The notes under the pieces: model-generated
Told to the model about the DNA's origin: nothing
Database searches by the model: none
The model's input: the letters and a program-made list of their open reading frames with translations, nothing else
From: Fomes fomentarius
Lineage: Eukaryota > Basidiomycota > Agaricomycetes > Polyporales > Polyporaceae
Direction: 5' to 3'
Assembly (NCBI GenBank): GCA_022606135.1
Contig: JABYQN010000002.1
Coordinates: 3,534,001 to 3,598,000, forward strand
Length of the DNA: 64,000 bases
Program-made: the position numbers and the translations under genes
Part shown: positions 10,509 through 24,100 of the stretch, piece by piece
Layout of the letters: every line of letters starts with the position of its first letter
Numbering within the stretch: the stretch's first letter is position 1

Positions 10509-11337
10509 ACGCTTGGCCGCGCGACGGCCTCAAATCTTGCGGTGCATCTTGAAACGCATTTCTCCGTGGCGAGTCTTGCGCTCTACTGTGGTACTCGAGC
10601 GCGTCCCTATGAAAGTCATAGGCCGAATGATGAAGTGGAAAGAGATGGCTGGATCTGTTGTATGATATGGGATCATACGTACAGCCTGGCGAAGAGCAAT
10701 CTCTGAGTTGCATGTTGCATTCCAACCTACTTGTCTTGTTTGTGCTTTCGGTCGTTGTCTCGCATTCCTGTGTATCTTGCTGTCTGCTTTATCTCACTTG
10801 CTAGTATTGTACGTACAGTGTTCTTGTGATTAATACTCTACATCTGTGATTATGGTAAAAAGTTGTTTTGCTTCGAGATCTAGAAGTGGAGATTAGGTTC
10901 AAGTACGTCTCGGCAGCCTTCGTGCTAACGAGCGTAACTTGCGGTCCTTGCATCCGTTCTGAACCAGTCCAAACGTCGTGCCTCAGTCATGTTCGCAGAT
11001 AGTAAATTGGAGGTGCCCTTGTGGTGATGGTATGACATCTGTAGGCATACCCACTCTGGTGGCCCACTCTCAGACCTAAATAAGGCTTAGTCGTGGCAAA
11101 TGAAGATCGAAGTTCAACGACACTAGTATTGCACCGTGCATACACGAGAGCCGCTAGAAGCCAATGGGCCAAACTACATCATATGAGACCGCCTCAAGCC
11201 CGAAGCTCGAGCCTCAAGGCGTCGTATTGAACATACTGTAGGCTACTCGTCAGAATACGTTTTCACTCTCACAATGGTCGAACTTACTACCGGTGCTGCG
11301 TGTGGCAATTCCAGCTACCCAAAGTGCGAAGGCATCG
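10509..11337. other. Intergenic between convergent genes
   Basis: AT-richer 3' flanks of the SRA gene (plus) and the PL4 gene (minus). No exon, RNA gene or repeat seen. Confidence 0.5.
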
Positions 11338-14300
11338 TTAGCCATCAGCAGATGATACAGGAGACGTAATAGCGCGCACCACAAAGTGATTGTCACCTTC
11401 CTTGAGCCAGGTACCGGGGAACTGGAACTTCCTCGTCAACAAGTGACACGATATGGCTACGAAGTCGGAGTGTTCAGCTTCCTGCGAGTGCCCTTCTGAA
11501 TACCATAGGGCCGCCTACCAGAACGTTCTCCACAGCTGCTGCTCTCGTATGGTTGGATAGTCCAGACAAGCGGACTGGCTTGCTCATTCACGTAGGTATT
11601 GATCTGTAAGGGAATGGTTGACGTTAGAGGGCAGATCGGCACCAGCACGACGATCACAACGTACTGGGAACGAGGGCCATGCACCCTGATTGTTGTCCGT
11701 GTTACCTGCCGTCGACTTGGCAGCGGCGAGCTGCAAGGTGAACGTCGCGATAGACTTCTTGCCCAGCTTGTGTGCAGTCTTCCGATCGAGGGAGAAATTG
11801 ATAGTCCAACGGTTGATATCTGTTGACATGACGTGACGGGTTCGGATTCCACTCTGTCTTCTGTCTAAGGTGGGGAACGTACCTGTCACAGTATTGTTTC
11901 TTGTGTACGTTGGGCCATATTGTGACCAATGGACATAGTTCTGTGAAGGGCAGGTTTACAAGACGATGTTGAACGATTGGACGTAGAAGACATACCCAAT
12001 CGCGACTCTCGATGCTCTTCCCGATAGTGAAGTTGACCCCGCCAGGGAATTCGGTGGGGAAATCCCAGGCACCCCAGTAAATCCTATACTCTGCTGCACG
12101 TTAGCGTCTTGAAGTAACGTGACGACCTGAGCAGGCCATGCTTACTCGAAGGCTGCCTGGTGTGGGTGAAGTCACGCTCCAAACCGTTCTTGTATTCGCC
12201 TGGGTTTGTAGTAGCGCGTGTAAGTTTTCATCTCGACTCGAATATGCGCAGCAGTCATATACCTGCACTTTTGTCTGGTACACCGATCCGCCAGAGCTCG
12301 GTTCCTGCTGACTCGGGTTTCCAAGTGGCTCCCACACGAGTCTGTCTTTCTGCCCTAACAACGATGTTGTCTTGCACATAGTCACCAAAAATACCTGTGG
12401 TGTAGATGTGTCGAGGTTAATGAACGAATGAGCAAAATTTGACCGCTACAAACCACTCGCAGAAACAGTCAAACGGTACGTTCCCGCTTTTACTCGGTCG
12501 ATGTTGACCACACCGTTGCGGACATCAGTCACCCAGTATTGGTATGCGCTTGGATCTGCAGCGCTATCCTGCAGCTCGTCGTCAGTTCCTCGCGCACGTT
12601 CTACACGCCCAGAGAGTGTTACGGACCTGGAAATGGACGCCGCTCGCACTGAGGATTGCGACTACGTCTTTTGCGCCGTGCGGAACGTTGATGTGAGCGG
12701 AGAAAGACCCTCGCGTCCACGTGGGTGCGTAACCAACAACCTGCCATGCATGTTGTTCAGTGCCTGCAATAATCTAGGAAGTATCGAGTGAACGCACGTG
12801 AGAAGAGATTTCGTCATAGAACTTAGAATTCCAGGCAGGATCGGCGTACTGCTCTGCGTCAGCTAGGAGGTTCTGCAAGCTACCACATTCACAGATGAGC
12901 AATGATTAGCTATGAGTATCACCAATTGGCTGCATACCTAGCGCCCTGGCCACGGTTCAGGTAGAGGAACTGTAACATATGAAGGTCAGCGTGCGCCAAT
13001 GCGGGCTCGTGAACGAGGTTCGAGACTCACCTGAGGACCGAATGTTCTGTCGAACCCATTTGTGATGTTGGGCGAACTGAGAAGGACATCGGTATGGCAG
13101 TATTTGCACAAGTAAAATAAGTGACATACGTAGCACCTCCGTGACTATTTAGATGTAATATCAGTTCAAGATTGGAATAGTAGAACGGCGGAAGCATTGC
13201 ACAAACCTCGTGGACTGCTTGTTACTGGGAGTGCGAGTAGGTCAGCATGTGCCAATTAGCTAGCAATGGCGAACGTACTAGATGATACCGTCAACCATCA
13301 GGTCGACGTGGAACTACAATCAAGGTTAGTATGTTATTGCACGTTATATAGATTGCACTTACGGGACCACCGAAGAATGTATCCTTCTGGTTCACTACCC
13401 ACCACGCGCCAACGGGTGTACCATCAGAGCTCTGGCCGTACAGACCATGCGCCTTGTTCGTTTGGTTGTCTGCGAAGGTATACTATTTTTTTGATCAGCT
13501 CTAACTGCAGGCGAGGCGTGTGTAGCCCGTCGCACCTTCGTCCAATAATCGGATTCCTAGAATCGAAGTAGACGTTCACCATAGCGGACGGACAAAGACG
13601 GCAAGCTTACCTGCTGAACATAGGCGTCGTCCGGCGTCAGACCTAGGTACCAAGTACTGTCGCTTGATGTCAGCAGCAGTCTGATCTACACCTTCATTGC
13701 GACTTACGCGTCCTGAACTTGTACTTGGTTGACGGTTGCTTCAGCTCCAGGGATGGGTGCCTATGTCTCAATGAGCACGAAGACATCACCAAAAGGAATG
13801 TAGCTTGCTTACCCATTGTTCGGCGTTTGTGACAAGAGTTGTCCACGGACCACTGCTGGGCCTGAACATGGTTCTCACCTCACCTAGCCCGCCTTTGGAA
13901 GGACCAGTGGCGTTATGGTACGCCAGGCGAACGAAGGAATGTAAGCCGGTTTCACCATCACGGAGAAACCACGATCGTTGTACCCTTTAGCAGCGCTCAG
14001 CATACGCAAGTGCTCAAGTAGAGGTGGAGCTCACAGCGAACCCGTAGAAGTGTCGTTGTCGGTCACCACGAATCCGGCATAACCATACCCTTGGAGAATC
14101 TCAAAAGAAGGGTTGGCCGTCAGAGGGAAACCGTTCGAAGGGAAGTCTGGCGGAACTATTCGTCAGAATAGGCGAGCAACGATAAAAAGATACCACTGCG
14201 GACCTGTGTAGAGTTGGCCAGCATTCCCGGAAGGCGAGCCAAGAACCGATATGCCATCGAAGAGGAGGTTCCGGATGTAGCCGTTCTTCTTTAGAACTTC

Positions 14301-14420
14301 GAACGAGATCCTGTCATTTGCGAACGTATAGAGGGATGCTGTCTCGTTGATGGGTGCAGCTCTAGCAGCGACGAGGGAAAGGCTGAGCGCAACTGCGCGC
14401 AGCAGAGCGAGAGGCGTCAT
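11338..14420 (-). CDS. Rhamnogalacturonan lyase, PL4
   Basis: Secreted enzyme that cleaves the rhamnogalacturonan I backbone of pectin by beta-elimination. It starts with a signal peptide (MTPLALLRAVALSLSLVAARA). The joined exons give the N-terminal lyase domain (SLYTFANDRISFEVLKKNGY, ILQGYGYAGFVVTDND, SWFLRDGETGLHSFVRLAYH, YTFADNQTNKAHGLYGQSSD, GAWWVVNQKDTFFGGP, SPNITNGFDRTFGPQFLYLN). A fibronectin-III-like segment (AYQYWVTDVRNGVVNIDRVK) and a C-terminal carbohydrate-binding-like domain (INRWTINFSLDRKTAHK, LVWTIQPYESSSCGERS, HLLTRKFQFPGTWLKEGDNH) follow. The gene is cut into about 18 exons, some tiny (for example a 21-nt exon coding ESDYWTK). I checked most joins, not all, and the last codon is approximate. 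The catalytic Lys/His were not assigned. Confidence 0.85.
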
Positions 14421-15199
14421 CAGTGACTGAGTACACCAAGGACGGTCGAACGTGATCGTCTCTTGCCTGCCCCATATACTACGAGCCCACAATCGGTCGC
14501 GTCATAAGTCGCAACCGCAGAGACCTATAGCAATTAACCTAGCATTCGGAGTCCTGATGCGAAACACCAAGTGCCTGAAAGCACCGTGCGCTACGGCGGC
14601 CCGCGGTGGGCGCCAGAAGTCTTCCTCCGGGGCGTAGGAGAGATATGAAAATCCTTCTTCGCAGGAAGTGGACTCTTCGTCAGGATTGCGGGATGAAGCG
14701 CGTGGATGAGTCGTGATGATCTCATGGATAACGGGAGGTGATATCGAGTTCATCTGCAATCCCCCGTATCCGACAGGTTGCAGACACCTGGAGTTGAGGA
14801 CGCGGACCGATGCGGGTGTCTACTATCATTATGGTCCGAAGCAAGTCATTGACAAGCTAGTGACCTATGTAGAGACTGCAAAGACTGAGTTGTAATCATC
14901 AGGTCAGGGGGCTGGCACTGTGTCCAAAAGACTAACCATAATTTGTTGGGAGAGTGATATCGACGCAGGAGTCGTTCGAAGACATGAGCCTCAAGCTTCA
15001 AGTTGAAGTTTACGCACTGAGTCATGTGTGCGCGTCATAGGATCGGGCGCGGGATCTAGCGAAAGACTGGCGGGCGACTGGTAGGCGAGTGTGGGGAAGA
15101 GCAGTCAACTTTCAGTAAGTTACTCAGTAAGAGCCGGGCGCATCCTCCCTCACCCGACATGTTCATATTCCCTTCTATTCCCGACCTTCACCACCAGCC
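14421..15199. other. Divergent intergenic region (PL4 / thiolase)
   Basis: Holds both promoters. On the minus strand a TATA-like GTATATGG lies about 55 bp upstream of the PL4 start (around 14475). A 60-codon plus-strand open frame (14713-14895) has no recognisable domain and is not called. Confidence 0.45.
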
Positions 15200-16951
15200 A
15201 TGCTGTCCAGGTTGACTGCTCGACGTGCCGTTCACCCTCTCACCCGCGGATATGCGACCCTGGTCAAGGGACGCGCAGAAATCCTCTCGAAACGACCAGA
15301 CGACGTCGTCATCACGTTCGCAAAGCGCACTGCCCTTGGGAGAGCTAAGAAGGGCCAGCTAAAGGATGTTCCAGTGGAGAATTTGTTATATGCTCTTTTC
15401 AAGGTGCGCAGTTACACATACCCTCCGTGCCCAAACCTAGCCAACGTGTTGCGTTGCTGCCAGGCAACCTTCGAGAAGACGAAGCTGAATCCTGCGTTAC
15501 TGCAAGACATATGTGTCGGTGTGTAGCCTATGTGTCAAAGGTAGACTTGCCTTATGGACCATTTACAGGGACCTGTCATCCCCCATCTCCCTTGTATGTC
15601 TCCAGAGCTGCTGCCATAGCTGCTGGTGTGCCCGTGGATGTCCCCATCTCCACCGTCAATCGACTATGCTCCTCTGGACTGCAGTCGGTCGTCAACATCG
15701 CCAACTCTATCAAGAGTGGGCAGATTGAACTTGGCTTAGCCGTTGGTGTGGAAAGCATGTCATTGAAGTGAGTTTGGACTGTTTGATTAGGGTCATACAC
15801 CGGCGTTGAATGCACCACCCGCCCTCGTAGCCCGCGCCCTACGCCAGAGGTTGTGCCAGAGATATCTAAGAATCCACAATCTCATGACTGTGTACAGGTA
15901 CAGCAGCCTAGTTTCCAGTTTCAGACGAGATTGCTCACGGGCGTATATAGCCCATGGGATGGACGTCTGAGATGGTTGCAAGAGCGTACAATGTTTCCAG
16001 GGAGAAGCAAGATGAATACGCACTGATTTCACATACCCGCGCCGCCAGAGTGAGCGAGATCAACGGTGATGTATGTACGTACGGCAAGGCTGATTGTGTC
16101 TCTAGTCAGTGTCTTCTGGGATCTTCGCCGAGGAGATACTACCTATCGAGCTCCGCGGTACCGTCGTCTCAGTAGACGATACGGTTCGCCCCGGTGTCTC
16201 CCTCGAATCTCTTGCGAAACTCAAGCCCGTGTTCATGGAGGATGGATCCTCCACCGCCGGCAATGCGAGCGGCGTCGGAGACGGCGCAGCGTTGTGCATC
16301 CTGACGACCCGCGCCCGCGCAGAGAAGGAAGGCTGGGACGTTGTTGGCAAATATGTTGCCAGCGCGTTTGTAGGTACGTCTCTATCGTCACCATTCACCA
16401 CGGCGACACGAACCAATTCACAACGTTCGCATGCGAAGGTGTCGAGCCACGGTATATGGGTATCGCGCCAGTGGCTGCCATCCCAAAGGTTCTGTCAATG
16501 ACGGGCTTGAGTAAGGATGATGTTGACGTGTGGGAGGTGCGAACACTTGACCTGTTACACACGCTGCTGTGCTCACGATTGCTCATGGTAGATCAACGAG
16601 GCATTCGCCTCCCAATTTGCTTACTGCGTTGAACAGCTCCAATTCCCTATTGAGAACATTAACCCGAAGTGAGTCTCTTGGAAACCTCGGTCGCCAGTGC
16701 CTAACCTGCTGTTATAGCGGCGGCGCTATTGCGCTCAGTCATCCGTTGGGCATGAGTAAGTCGTTCATGCTGCTCTCTCTATGTGTGTTCTCCATCATGC
16801 TGACATCCCATTGTTTGAAGCTGGCACTCGCCAAGTAGTTACTGGTCTTGCAGAGCTACGCCGTCGGGATGCATCGCTCCTCTGCACAAGCATGTGCATC
16901 GGGAGCGGCATGGGCGCCGCAGCGATCTTTGCAAACGAGGTGCCTCGCTGA
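15200..16951 (+). CDS. Acetyl-CoA C-acyltransferase (3-ketoacyl-CoA thiolase)
   Basis: Catalyses the last, thiolytic step of beta-oxidation. Ten exons: 15200-15403, 15464-15518, 15569-15767, 15831-15897, 15951-16049, 16106-16373, 16439-16536, 16592-16668, 16718-16755, 16821-16951 (411 residues, a usual length). The active-site Cys is in VNRLCSSGLQSV, and RPTPEVVPEISKNPQSHDCV and PMGWTSEMVA follow. The C-terminal half has NEAFASQFAYC, GGAIALSHPLGMTGTRQ with the catalytic His, and the second catalytic Cys in CIGSGMGAAAIF. The N-terminus MLSRLTARRAVHPLTRGYA is Arg-rich without acidic residues and looks like a mitochondrial presequence rather than a canonical PTS2, although sequence relatives are often peroxisomal. 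The C-terminus VPR is not a PTS1. Confidence 0.93.
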
Positions 16952-17064
16952 TGGCTAATCTCGTGTCTCTGGGAGATCTGTACTCGTCTCATATCCATGT
17001 AGTAGTACATCGAGGCTATTCGATACGTATCTTCCCCAAGGCGCTTTCCTTCTCATGCGGCTAC

Positions 17065-19199
17065 CTAAGCTGACTTCAGGCATCTGTCGACGATCTCTGT
17101 CATTGCAATGACAGCCTCTTCCTCCAGAGTCTGTCCGACGAGTTGCAGCCCAACAGGCGCGTTCTTGTACTTCTCTGGATTGTCTGATATGCAGGGCATT
17201 GCATTGAGCTGCTGGGAAGACTATATGGGGGCATGTAAGGCTTACAAGCTGCGTGACTCTCCTTGTCTACCTCGCTGAGGAATTCGGTGCGAGGCTGCGG
17301 CACATCTCGTATCGGGTCAACGGTAGTCACCGGGAAGGCACAGGCAGTGTAATTCAAGGTGTTCCACACCATCGTATAGGTGTAGGTCCTAAACCCATTC
17401 TTCAGCATGGAACGCCAGCGCAGCGACTCTTATCACTACCGAGTCAGTAACGAGGTACTCACCTCACTTGGCCATGGGGCGGCGCGGCGTAGGGCGCCAC
17501 GGGCGTAATGACCGCGTCGATTGGACGCCCGGTCCCAGTGACACTGGCAGTCGCTCGCCAAGCAGCAAGATATTCCTCGCGAAGTGCAATGCGCTTCTTA
17601 TGGAGCTGCCAGAGCGCGTACGCAGAGACGCTCTCTCCGTAATGTACCCCAGTGTCGATGGGCTGCGCGCCCTCAAGGGCCATTGACTCGATGCGCGGCT
17701 CTCCGGTAGTGGCGAGCACAGCGTTGATGTCCTCGAGCGCGGCTGACATCCACATCGCAAACTATTCAAAACAGTGAGTCCTTGAGCCTATGGCAGACAG
17801 ATCAAGGCCGCTAACGAGAGTGTCGACAAGCTCCTGATGCTTGAGCGGTTGCCAATCGATGACTGGAAGCGTCCGCCATAAGTGGACATGTCCGGGTGTG
17901 CCACAATCATAATATGTATACGTGCCTTTATGACCGGCGGCTTCAAGTGCAGCCTTGGTGAGACGCATCGCGCGCTCTACCGGCGGGTGTGGCACGACGA
18001 CCCCGTCGTTCCACATGAACCCGAAGCACAGCTGAGACCCGCCGCCATGTTCGGAAAGACTGTACGCATCGTCGTCCCACTTCTTCCGAATGCATAGAGG
18101 ATCGAGGAGCCACGGCTGCTGCCCGATGACAGCCTTCATGAACGTCTTGATGCCTGCGATGCTGCCCGACATTGGGCCCAGCACAGAGGGGGAGGAGTCC
18201 TGTCCTTCGGTGCTATTGACACTTCCGCTGTAGGGCAGACGCGAGGCCGAGGGGCGCAACCCATAGATACCATTGAAGCTGGAGGGGTACCGGACGGACC
18301 TGGACACCACACGGGAGGCATGTGACTGAATTTGTGACGAAGAGGATCGCTTACCCTCCCAAGTCAGAGCCAATACCAAGGGGACTGCCTTTCATGGCGA
18401 TGAGGACCCCTTCTCCCCCGGAAGAACCACCAGAAGTAAGGGTGCGGTTTGCTGGGTTGAGCGTACGGCCATAAACCAGATTATACGTCTCGCCCCACTA
18501 CGCAAATGGTCAAGGAAAGCTACCGTGTACGCAGATGCGAAATGACATACGAGTAGCGTCTGAGGCGCATTGGTCATGACGAACGGAACGGCACCGGAGG
18601 CATAGAGAATTTGTGTTATAACCGCGTCGTTCTCAGCGTATTTCCCGATCCAAGAAGCGTATCCTGATAGCTAACTAAGCACTACCATTTCGCATTATCA
18701 TCACAGGTCACTCACCCATGGTGGCTTCAAGACCCTTGATGCAGATCTGGTCCTTCAAGGAGATAGGTAGGCCGTGAAGGGGTCCGACCACTTCTCCCGT
18801 CCTGGCAAGGTGTTCGTCGAGCTCACGCGCACGCTGCAATGCGCGTTCAACGAAGATCTCAGTGAGACAGTTTACCTGAACCATTGTATTAGCATCATAC
18901 ATGTCTCGCTCGGGCGTATGCCTTACCAGCTGGTGGGCTATGATAGCTCGCTTATAGAAGGCAGTGGTCACCTCGACTGAGGACCATATACCAGACGCCA
19001 GGTTGTGCAAGAGCAACTCGACACCCGTGTTAGTTACTTCAACCTCGCGAGCAGACAGTATACCAGATTCTTCAGGAATCAGCCTGACATCAAGAACAGT
19101 GTTGTCTGGCGGTGACTTCAGGATCCATTCAGACGGAATTGCAGCCTGCTGGCGACGCTGCTTGTCCACCACAAGGTCTTGCCACTTCACCTGTGCCAT
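17065..19199 (-). CDS. Amidase (amidase-signature family, acetamidase-like)
   Basis: Hydrolyses amides to acid plus ammonia; 556 residues. Exons (minus): 19199-18927, 18875-18716, 18663-18551, 18497-18355, 18299-17926, 17862-17816, 17761-17463, 17388-17246, 17183-17065. The Ser-cisSer-Lys triad is visible: Lys in GLPISLKDQICIKG, the Gly/Ser loop TSGGSSGGEGVLIAMKGSP, and the nucleophile region GIGSDLGGSVRYPSSFNG. Then come GLRPSASRLPYSG, TGTGRPIDAVITPVAPYAA and the C-terminal APVGLQLVGQTLEEEAV. Intron 17863-17925 uses a GC donor (AAAG/GCACGT); only this join keeps the VIDWQPL frame. There is no signal peptide. A divergently oriented paralogue lies at 30444-32594 with the same exon plan. The physiological substrate is unknown. 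Confidence 0.93.
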
Positions 19200-19991
19200 G
19201 AGGGGCAGGGGATGAACAGAGTGCAACAAAGATAACGCCTTCAAGTGCGAAATTATAACATGCATTGAGACTCCCACACTCACGCCCTTACTGGCAGCGT
19301 GAGGAACGATAGGGCTGAAAAAGGTTCACTACAACGACTTTTCCCTGTGCTCCACCGGACCTCTTATCTACCATGGAAGGGTATACTCGCGCAACCTAGA
19401 TGCAGGGAAAAGTAAGCAAAAGTAGTCAATCGCGAAGAGGAAGCAAAGCTCAGAAGGTCATTCATGTCATTGATACCATGCAGAGCAATGAGCTCGAGAG
19501 CAAGGCATCAGATCGACTAAGAGGTGCCAGGATGGTTGAGAAACAACACTCTTCATAGCGGGTGCTCGTGGGGGTAAGACACAAAAACGAGAACTCGACG
19601 CACCTATTCCTCAAGACTGCGATAAGTCACGACAACCATATGTGCTCGATGAGTGAGGACAAGGAGACGCGTCCTCGCGTCGAAATTTATGGACAATTTG
19701 ACGCCCAGTACTCGTGGAAAAGAACTACCTGATTCGTTACCGAATTCTCAATCGTAGATTCAGGTGCAGACTTTCGTCTCCTCAACGCCTCAAGAGCCAT
19801 CCTCGGCGCACTCACCGTCAAGCAATCCCTCTAGGTGAGTACAAGTTCACATATTCGGTTGATCGAGGGGCTCCTGTGTGGTAGATCTAGCCCTCGAACA
19901 ACTGGAATGGGTTGGATGGGTCACTCCCTACAAGGATAACGCGCTGAACTCCAGGCTCACTCTTGCCGCCAGGTCTTCCTCAGCCCTCGAA
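19200..19991. other. Divergent intergenic region (amidase / uS3)
   Basis: Contains both promoters. A possible 5'-UTR intron of the uS3 gene runs from 19835 (CTAG/GTGAGT) to 19972 (CCGCCAG/GTCTTCC), with the start codon 19 bases later. This is inferred from splice signals only. Confidence 0.4.
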
Positions 19992-20949
19992 ATGTCCGGC
20001 CAAATTAGCAAGAAGCGCAAGTTTGTCGCTGACGGTGTCTTCCGTGCCGAGTTGAACGACTTCTTCACTCGCGAACTCTCTGAGGAGGGCTACTCTGGCT
20101 GCGACGTCCGTGTTACCCACGCTCGCACTGAGGTGAGCAGCATGAATCTAACAATTTGTGACTATCTTTGAACCGCCGTCTACTGGTCAGATTATCATCC
20201 GTGCCACACACACTCAGGAAGTCTTGGGTGAGAAGGGTCGCCGTATCCGTGAGCTCACCGCGCTCGTCCAGAAGCGCTTCAAGTTCCCCGACAACTCTCT
20301 GGAACTGTACGCTGAGAAGGTCCAGTACCGTGGTCTCTCTGCCATCGCACAGTGCGAGAGCTTGCGCTACAAGCTTCTTGGAGGTCTTGCTGTCCGCAGG
20401 TTTGTACCCTCTATAATCGCTCTCATCTCAGGATCTGATCCCTATCGTATTCAGGGCCTGCTATGGTGTCCTCCGTTTCGTCATGGAGTCTGGTGCCAAG
20501 GGTTGTGAAGTTGTTGTATCTGGCAAGCTTCGTGCTGCCCGTGCAAAGTCGATGAAGTTCACCGACGGTTTCATGATCCACTCCGGTCAACCCGCTATCG
20601 AGTTCGTCGACTATGCGGTCAGGCACGTCATGCTCCGTCAGGGTGTACTTGGGATCAAGGTCAAAATGTGCGTATAATCAGTGTCTTGCTTTGGTGATCA
20701 TCATATTGATCGTGTGACCCTTTCAGTATGAAGGGTTGGGATCCCGAGGGTCAGCTTGGCCCCCGCAAGCCTCTCCCCGACTCCGTCCAGATCCTCGAGC
20801 CTCCTCTCGACAAAATTGTGGCCGAACCCACGTCCGAGCAGCGCGAACCCGCCGTTGTTGCTGCTCCCGCTCCCGCGGCCGAGGAGCCCGCTGCGTACCC
20901 ACCTCAGGAGCCGTATCAGCAGACTTTCGAGCAGCCCGCTGCTTTCTGA
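19992..20949 (+). CDS. RPS3: 40S ribosomal protein uS3 (Rps3)
   Basis: Small-subunit protein at the mRNA entry channel. Four exons (19992-20132, 20191-20399, 20455-20667, 20727-20949) give 261 residues. The start [17 protein letters not shown] is typical. The KH domain is visible ([37 protein letters not shown]), followed by the C-terminal domain ([60 protein letters not shown]). The tail is a long Ala/Pro/Glu extension, as in fungal uS3. Identification is secure. Confidence 0.97.
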
Positions 20950-21113
20950 TGTCAATATCGATGTTGTATGCCGTGTACTATGTGTCACTCCACAATCTCA
21001 TTGGAATGCTGTGGGCAATCTGTGCTACCCCAAGTCCATCGCGCATCGTCTAATCAAGGATGCATAAATTAATTGAAAGCAAAGTATCAGGTGTGAATGT
21101 CCTAGTTTCACAT

Positions 21114-24100
21114 CTACAACTTATGAGTGACGCTTTTGCCTGCCTCTCCCTTCCGAGGCAGTGTCACGTTGAAAGACTGGATGTCTAAAACACCTCTACC
21201 AATTGTGAGTTGTAACACCTCCAGTTTTTGCGAAGGATCGGAGACTGTCACGGCGTCCTTCTCCAGATCGTAAATGACCACCGAATTACCAGACGCCTCC
21301 ATGATGAAGACGTCATTCGTGTCCGACCGAGTAAACATTGCCTTCCCGCCTGCCTTCTGCCAGAAGACAAACATCGCGACATGTTGATTCTGGTCATAAA
21401 CCGCGGATACCTCTTTGTCGTTGCGGATGGTCTTCAGGGCGGTCTGCTGACCCTTTTGCTCGAACGCCTCGGGAGTCACAGCAGGGAACGCTGTATACGC
21501 AACCGGGGCGTCAAGGTCAGACCCACTACCATGGGAAATCCACGCGGAGAAGAGATCGACGTTGCTCTCGGGGACGGTTGAGATGCCAATGGGGCTCCAG
21601 TCGCTCTTGCGTGCGCCGAAGTCGACGGAGAGCCCAGCGTCCGAGCCGTCGGAGAGGTCGCGCTGCTCGAACTGGTACCCGACGCCGTCGTGCCAGAGCG
21701 TGGTTGCCTGGGAGAAGTTCCCGCCCTTGTCGAGCGGCTTGCCGTCGACGAGGACGCTGCCATTGAGCCGCTTCTGGTCGAGCACGGAGATGACGGGTGT
21801 TCCTGAAGACGACTTGGCCTCGACGTGTGGGATCATGATGTGTTGGACGTCGCCAGGAAGGAAGAACCATGCCTTCTGGAAGCTGAGCGAGCCCGTCTCG
21901 GGGTTTTTGTAACGCATGGCTGCTGCGCCTATCTGACCGTCGGAGGCACCACCTACGAAGTCTTCCTCGGTGTAGAGCCTCGACTGTTCGCAGGTGAGTT
22001 TGGAAGCAGCATAGTCCGTCGTGGTCCCAGGAATCACTACGAGAGCCGATGACGGATCAGCGGGTGTGTATGATACAAAGAGGGAGAATAACATACTGTT
22101 CCAATCCCAAGCACCGGCTATGTCCTCGTACTGCGTGCCGTCGAGATACGTGTAGACAGTACCGTCAGACAAGTGGAATCCATAAGGCTAGATGCACAGC
22201 GAGCCATCGTGAGCGTCGACTTGGTTTGAAACAGGTCGAAGATGCTCACATTCTGCTCGTTCGTACACTCGGAGTTCGGTGTCCTTGCAGAGTACATCTT
22301 CAGACTCGTTACGTATCCGGGGCCGCGCTGAACCTGCATGGAGGATAACTCATCTTAGCAATGCGATTCCGCTATCATGAGTTGAATGTCCTCACCATGT
22401 AGTCGTTCGCGTAGAACATGCGATTCCCTACCAGGTCGCCAGAATTCGCGTCGGAGCTGGGCTGCGTCAAAGTGGTGAAGGCAGATTTCAAAGTATCAGA
22501 CTCCCATAGCTCTCCGAGCTGGTTGATGCGTCCAGGGTCAATATGAATGCTCCCGGTTGCTCTGTAGTTTCACGAAGGTCAGACAAAGAAACGTTATAAG
22601 ACAAGGAATCCACCCACTGGTCGTCAGCCACAGGGAAGCTGATCATACGGTTCAGCGTGCTCTAGAGTGGGTCAGTATAGTGGTACGATGTGTGCTCATG
22701 GAAAAGCTCCTCACGAGGTCCCAATGCAGTACGTTAGTTTTGACGTTGCGGTAGATCATCCACAGGTCAGCATCAATGAGCTTCTCGTAAGCTCCTTGCG
22801 ATTCAGGGTTCGCCTTAGCGGCAGAGAACTGTGTGCCTCCAGCGGGAATCTCTAGTGCGAGAACCGCGTTTGCACTAAAAGGCATTCAACTTCTGCAAGA
22901 CACTAGACAAGGAAAGCACTCACTAGTCTTTGCCATAGTTGCCGTTGTATAGGAGGCCGGCGTGCTGGCTGAAACTACCGTCTGCTCTGATCCCGTCTGA
23001 CTTGCTTTGGTTGCGGAGGACGACCTCAGCATGGGCATGCTTGTAGCCTTGCTCGAGTACGCTGATGTTGTTGGTCAAAAGGCCTTGGTCGATGGTAACC
23101 CTCGCGACATCGAGCATGTTCGCGCCTGTCATTCTGCCCATGCCGTCGACGCCATCGAAGAGCGCTCCGACAGAGCGATCCATGATACGGGTGCAGCCCT
23201 CCATTTGGGACTTGGTCAAGGCATCTGGGCCGACGAGCAGGCAGCTTTGGGCGACGTAGACAGGGATCCCGATGACCTATTTTCCGCGAGGTCAGACGAT
23301 GGAGTGCCGACAACACGATCGCAACATACGTTAGAGAACCAGTTCGTGTTCCAGAGGCCCTTCACGCTGCATTTGCACTGCCCGGAGAGGCAAGAACTAT
23401 CGGTGAAGTCGTTGTCAAACCAGAAGTCCATGGCATTCGAGATGGCGCCAAGGACTTTCGAGTCGTTTGCGAGACTCTCTGCGCCCTCGATCCCACCATG
23501 CCAGGCAGCAGCTATGAATGCTAGAGGCTTGGGTCAGGACTCTACCACCTACACTAGCAGGATGAAATATTTACCAATCCGTTGCCAGTGAAGTCTGGCT
23601 GGCCTGGAGTGTACTCGTCGACTTAGTCAGACGACCCAAATCCACATGAGCTCCACTTACCAATTAGCCTTCTGACCCGCGCATCCAGTAGCATAGTCAA
23701 TTTGTGAATCAGGCCATTTGCCATCTTGGCCAAGCGTAGAAACCCTGAATATGTGAAATAGCCATCCAGAACCACAGTGAGCCTGTGATTAATAGAACAT
23801 AGAATTTCGTCTCGTACCAGTCAGAAACATCGGACACATTACCGACCAACGGGTCTATGGCATCTTGTGCGATGATAGCCACGCGACGGTCACGAATCGT
23901 TTTGATTAGATCCCGGGTTGCGTCATCATCGGACGAGGCTCTCCGATGGAGAAGGTACGAGGAGGTCAACAAGTCTGGCGTATGACTTGAAAATGAGGTC
24001 GAGTTAACGAAAGTGGAGAATAAACGAAGAGAGAAGGCAGAGAACGAGTCAGAAGGAAGATAGGAAAGTTCGCTGGTTGCAAGAAGGTCGAAAGGAACGG

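Noticed and set aside
14713..14895. 60-codon plus-strand open frame between PL4 and thiolase
   Set aside because: Short, no domain, no supporting splice context.
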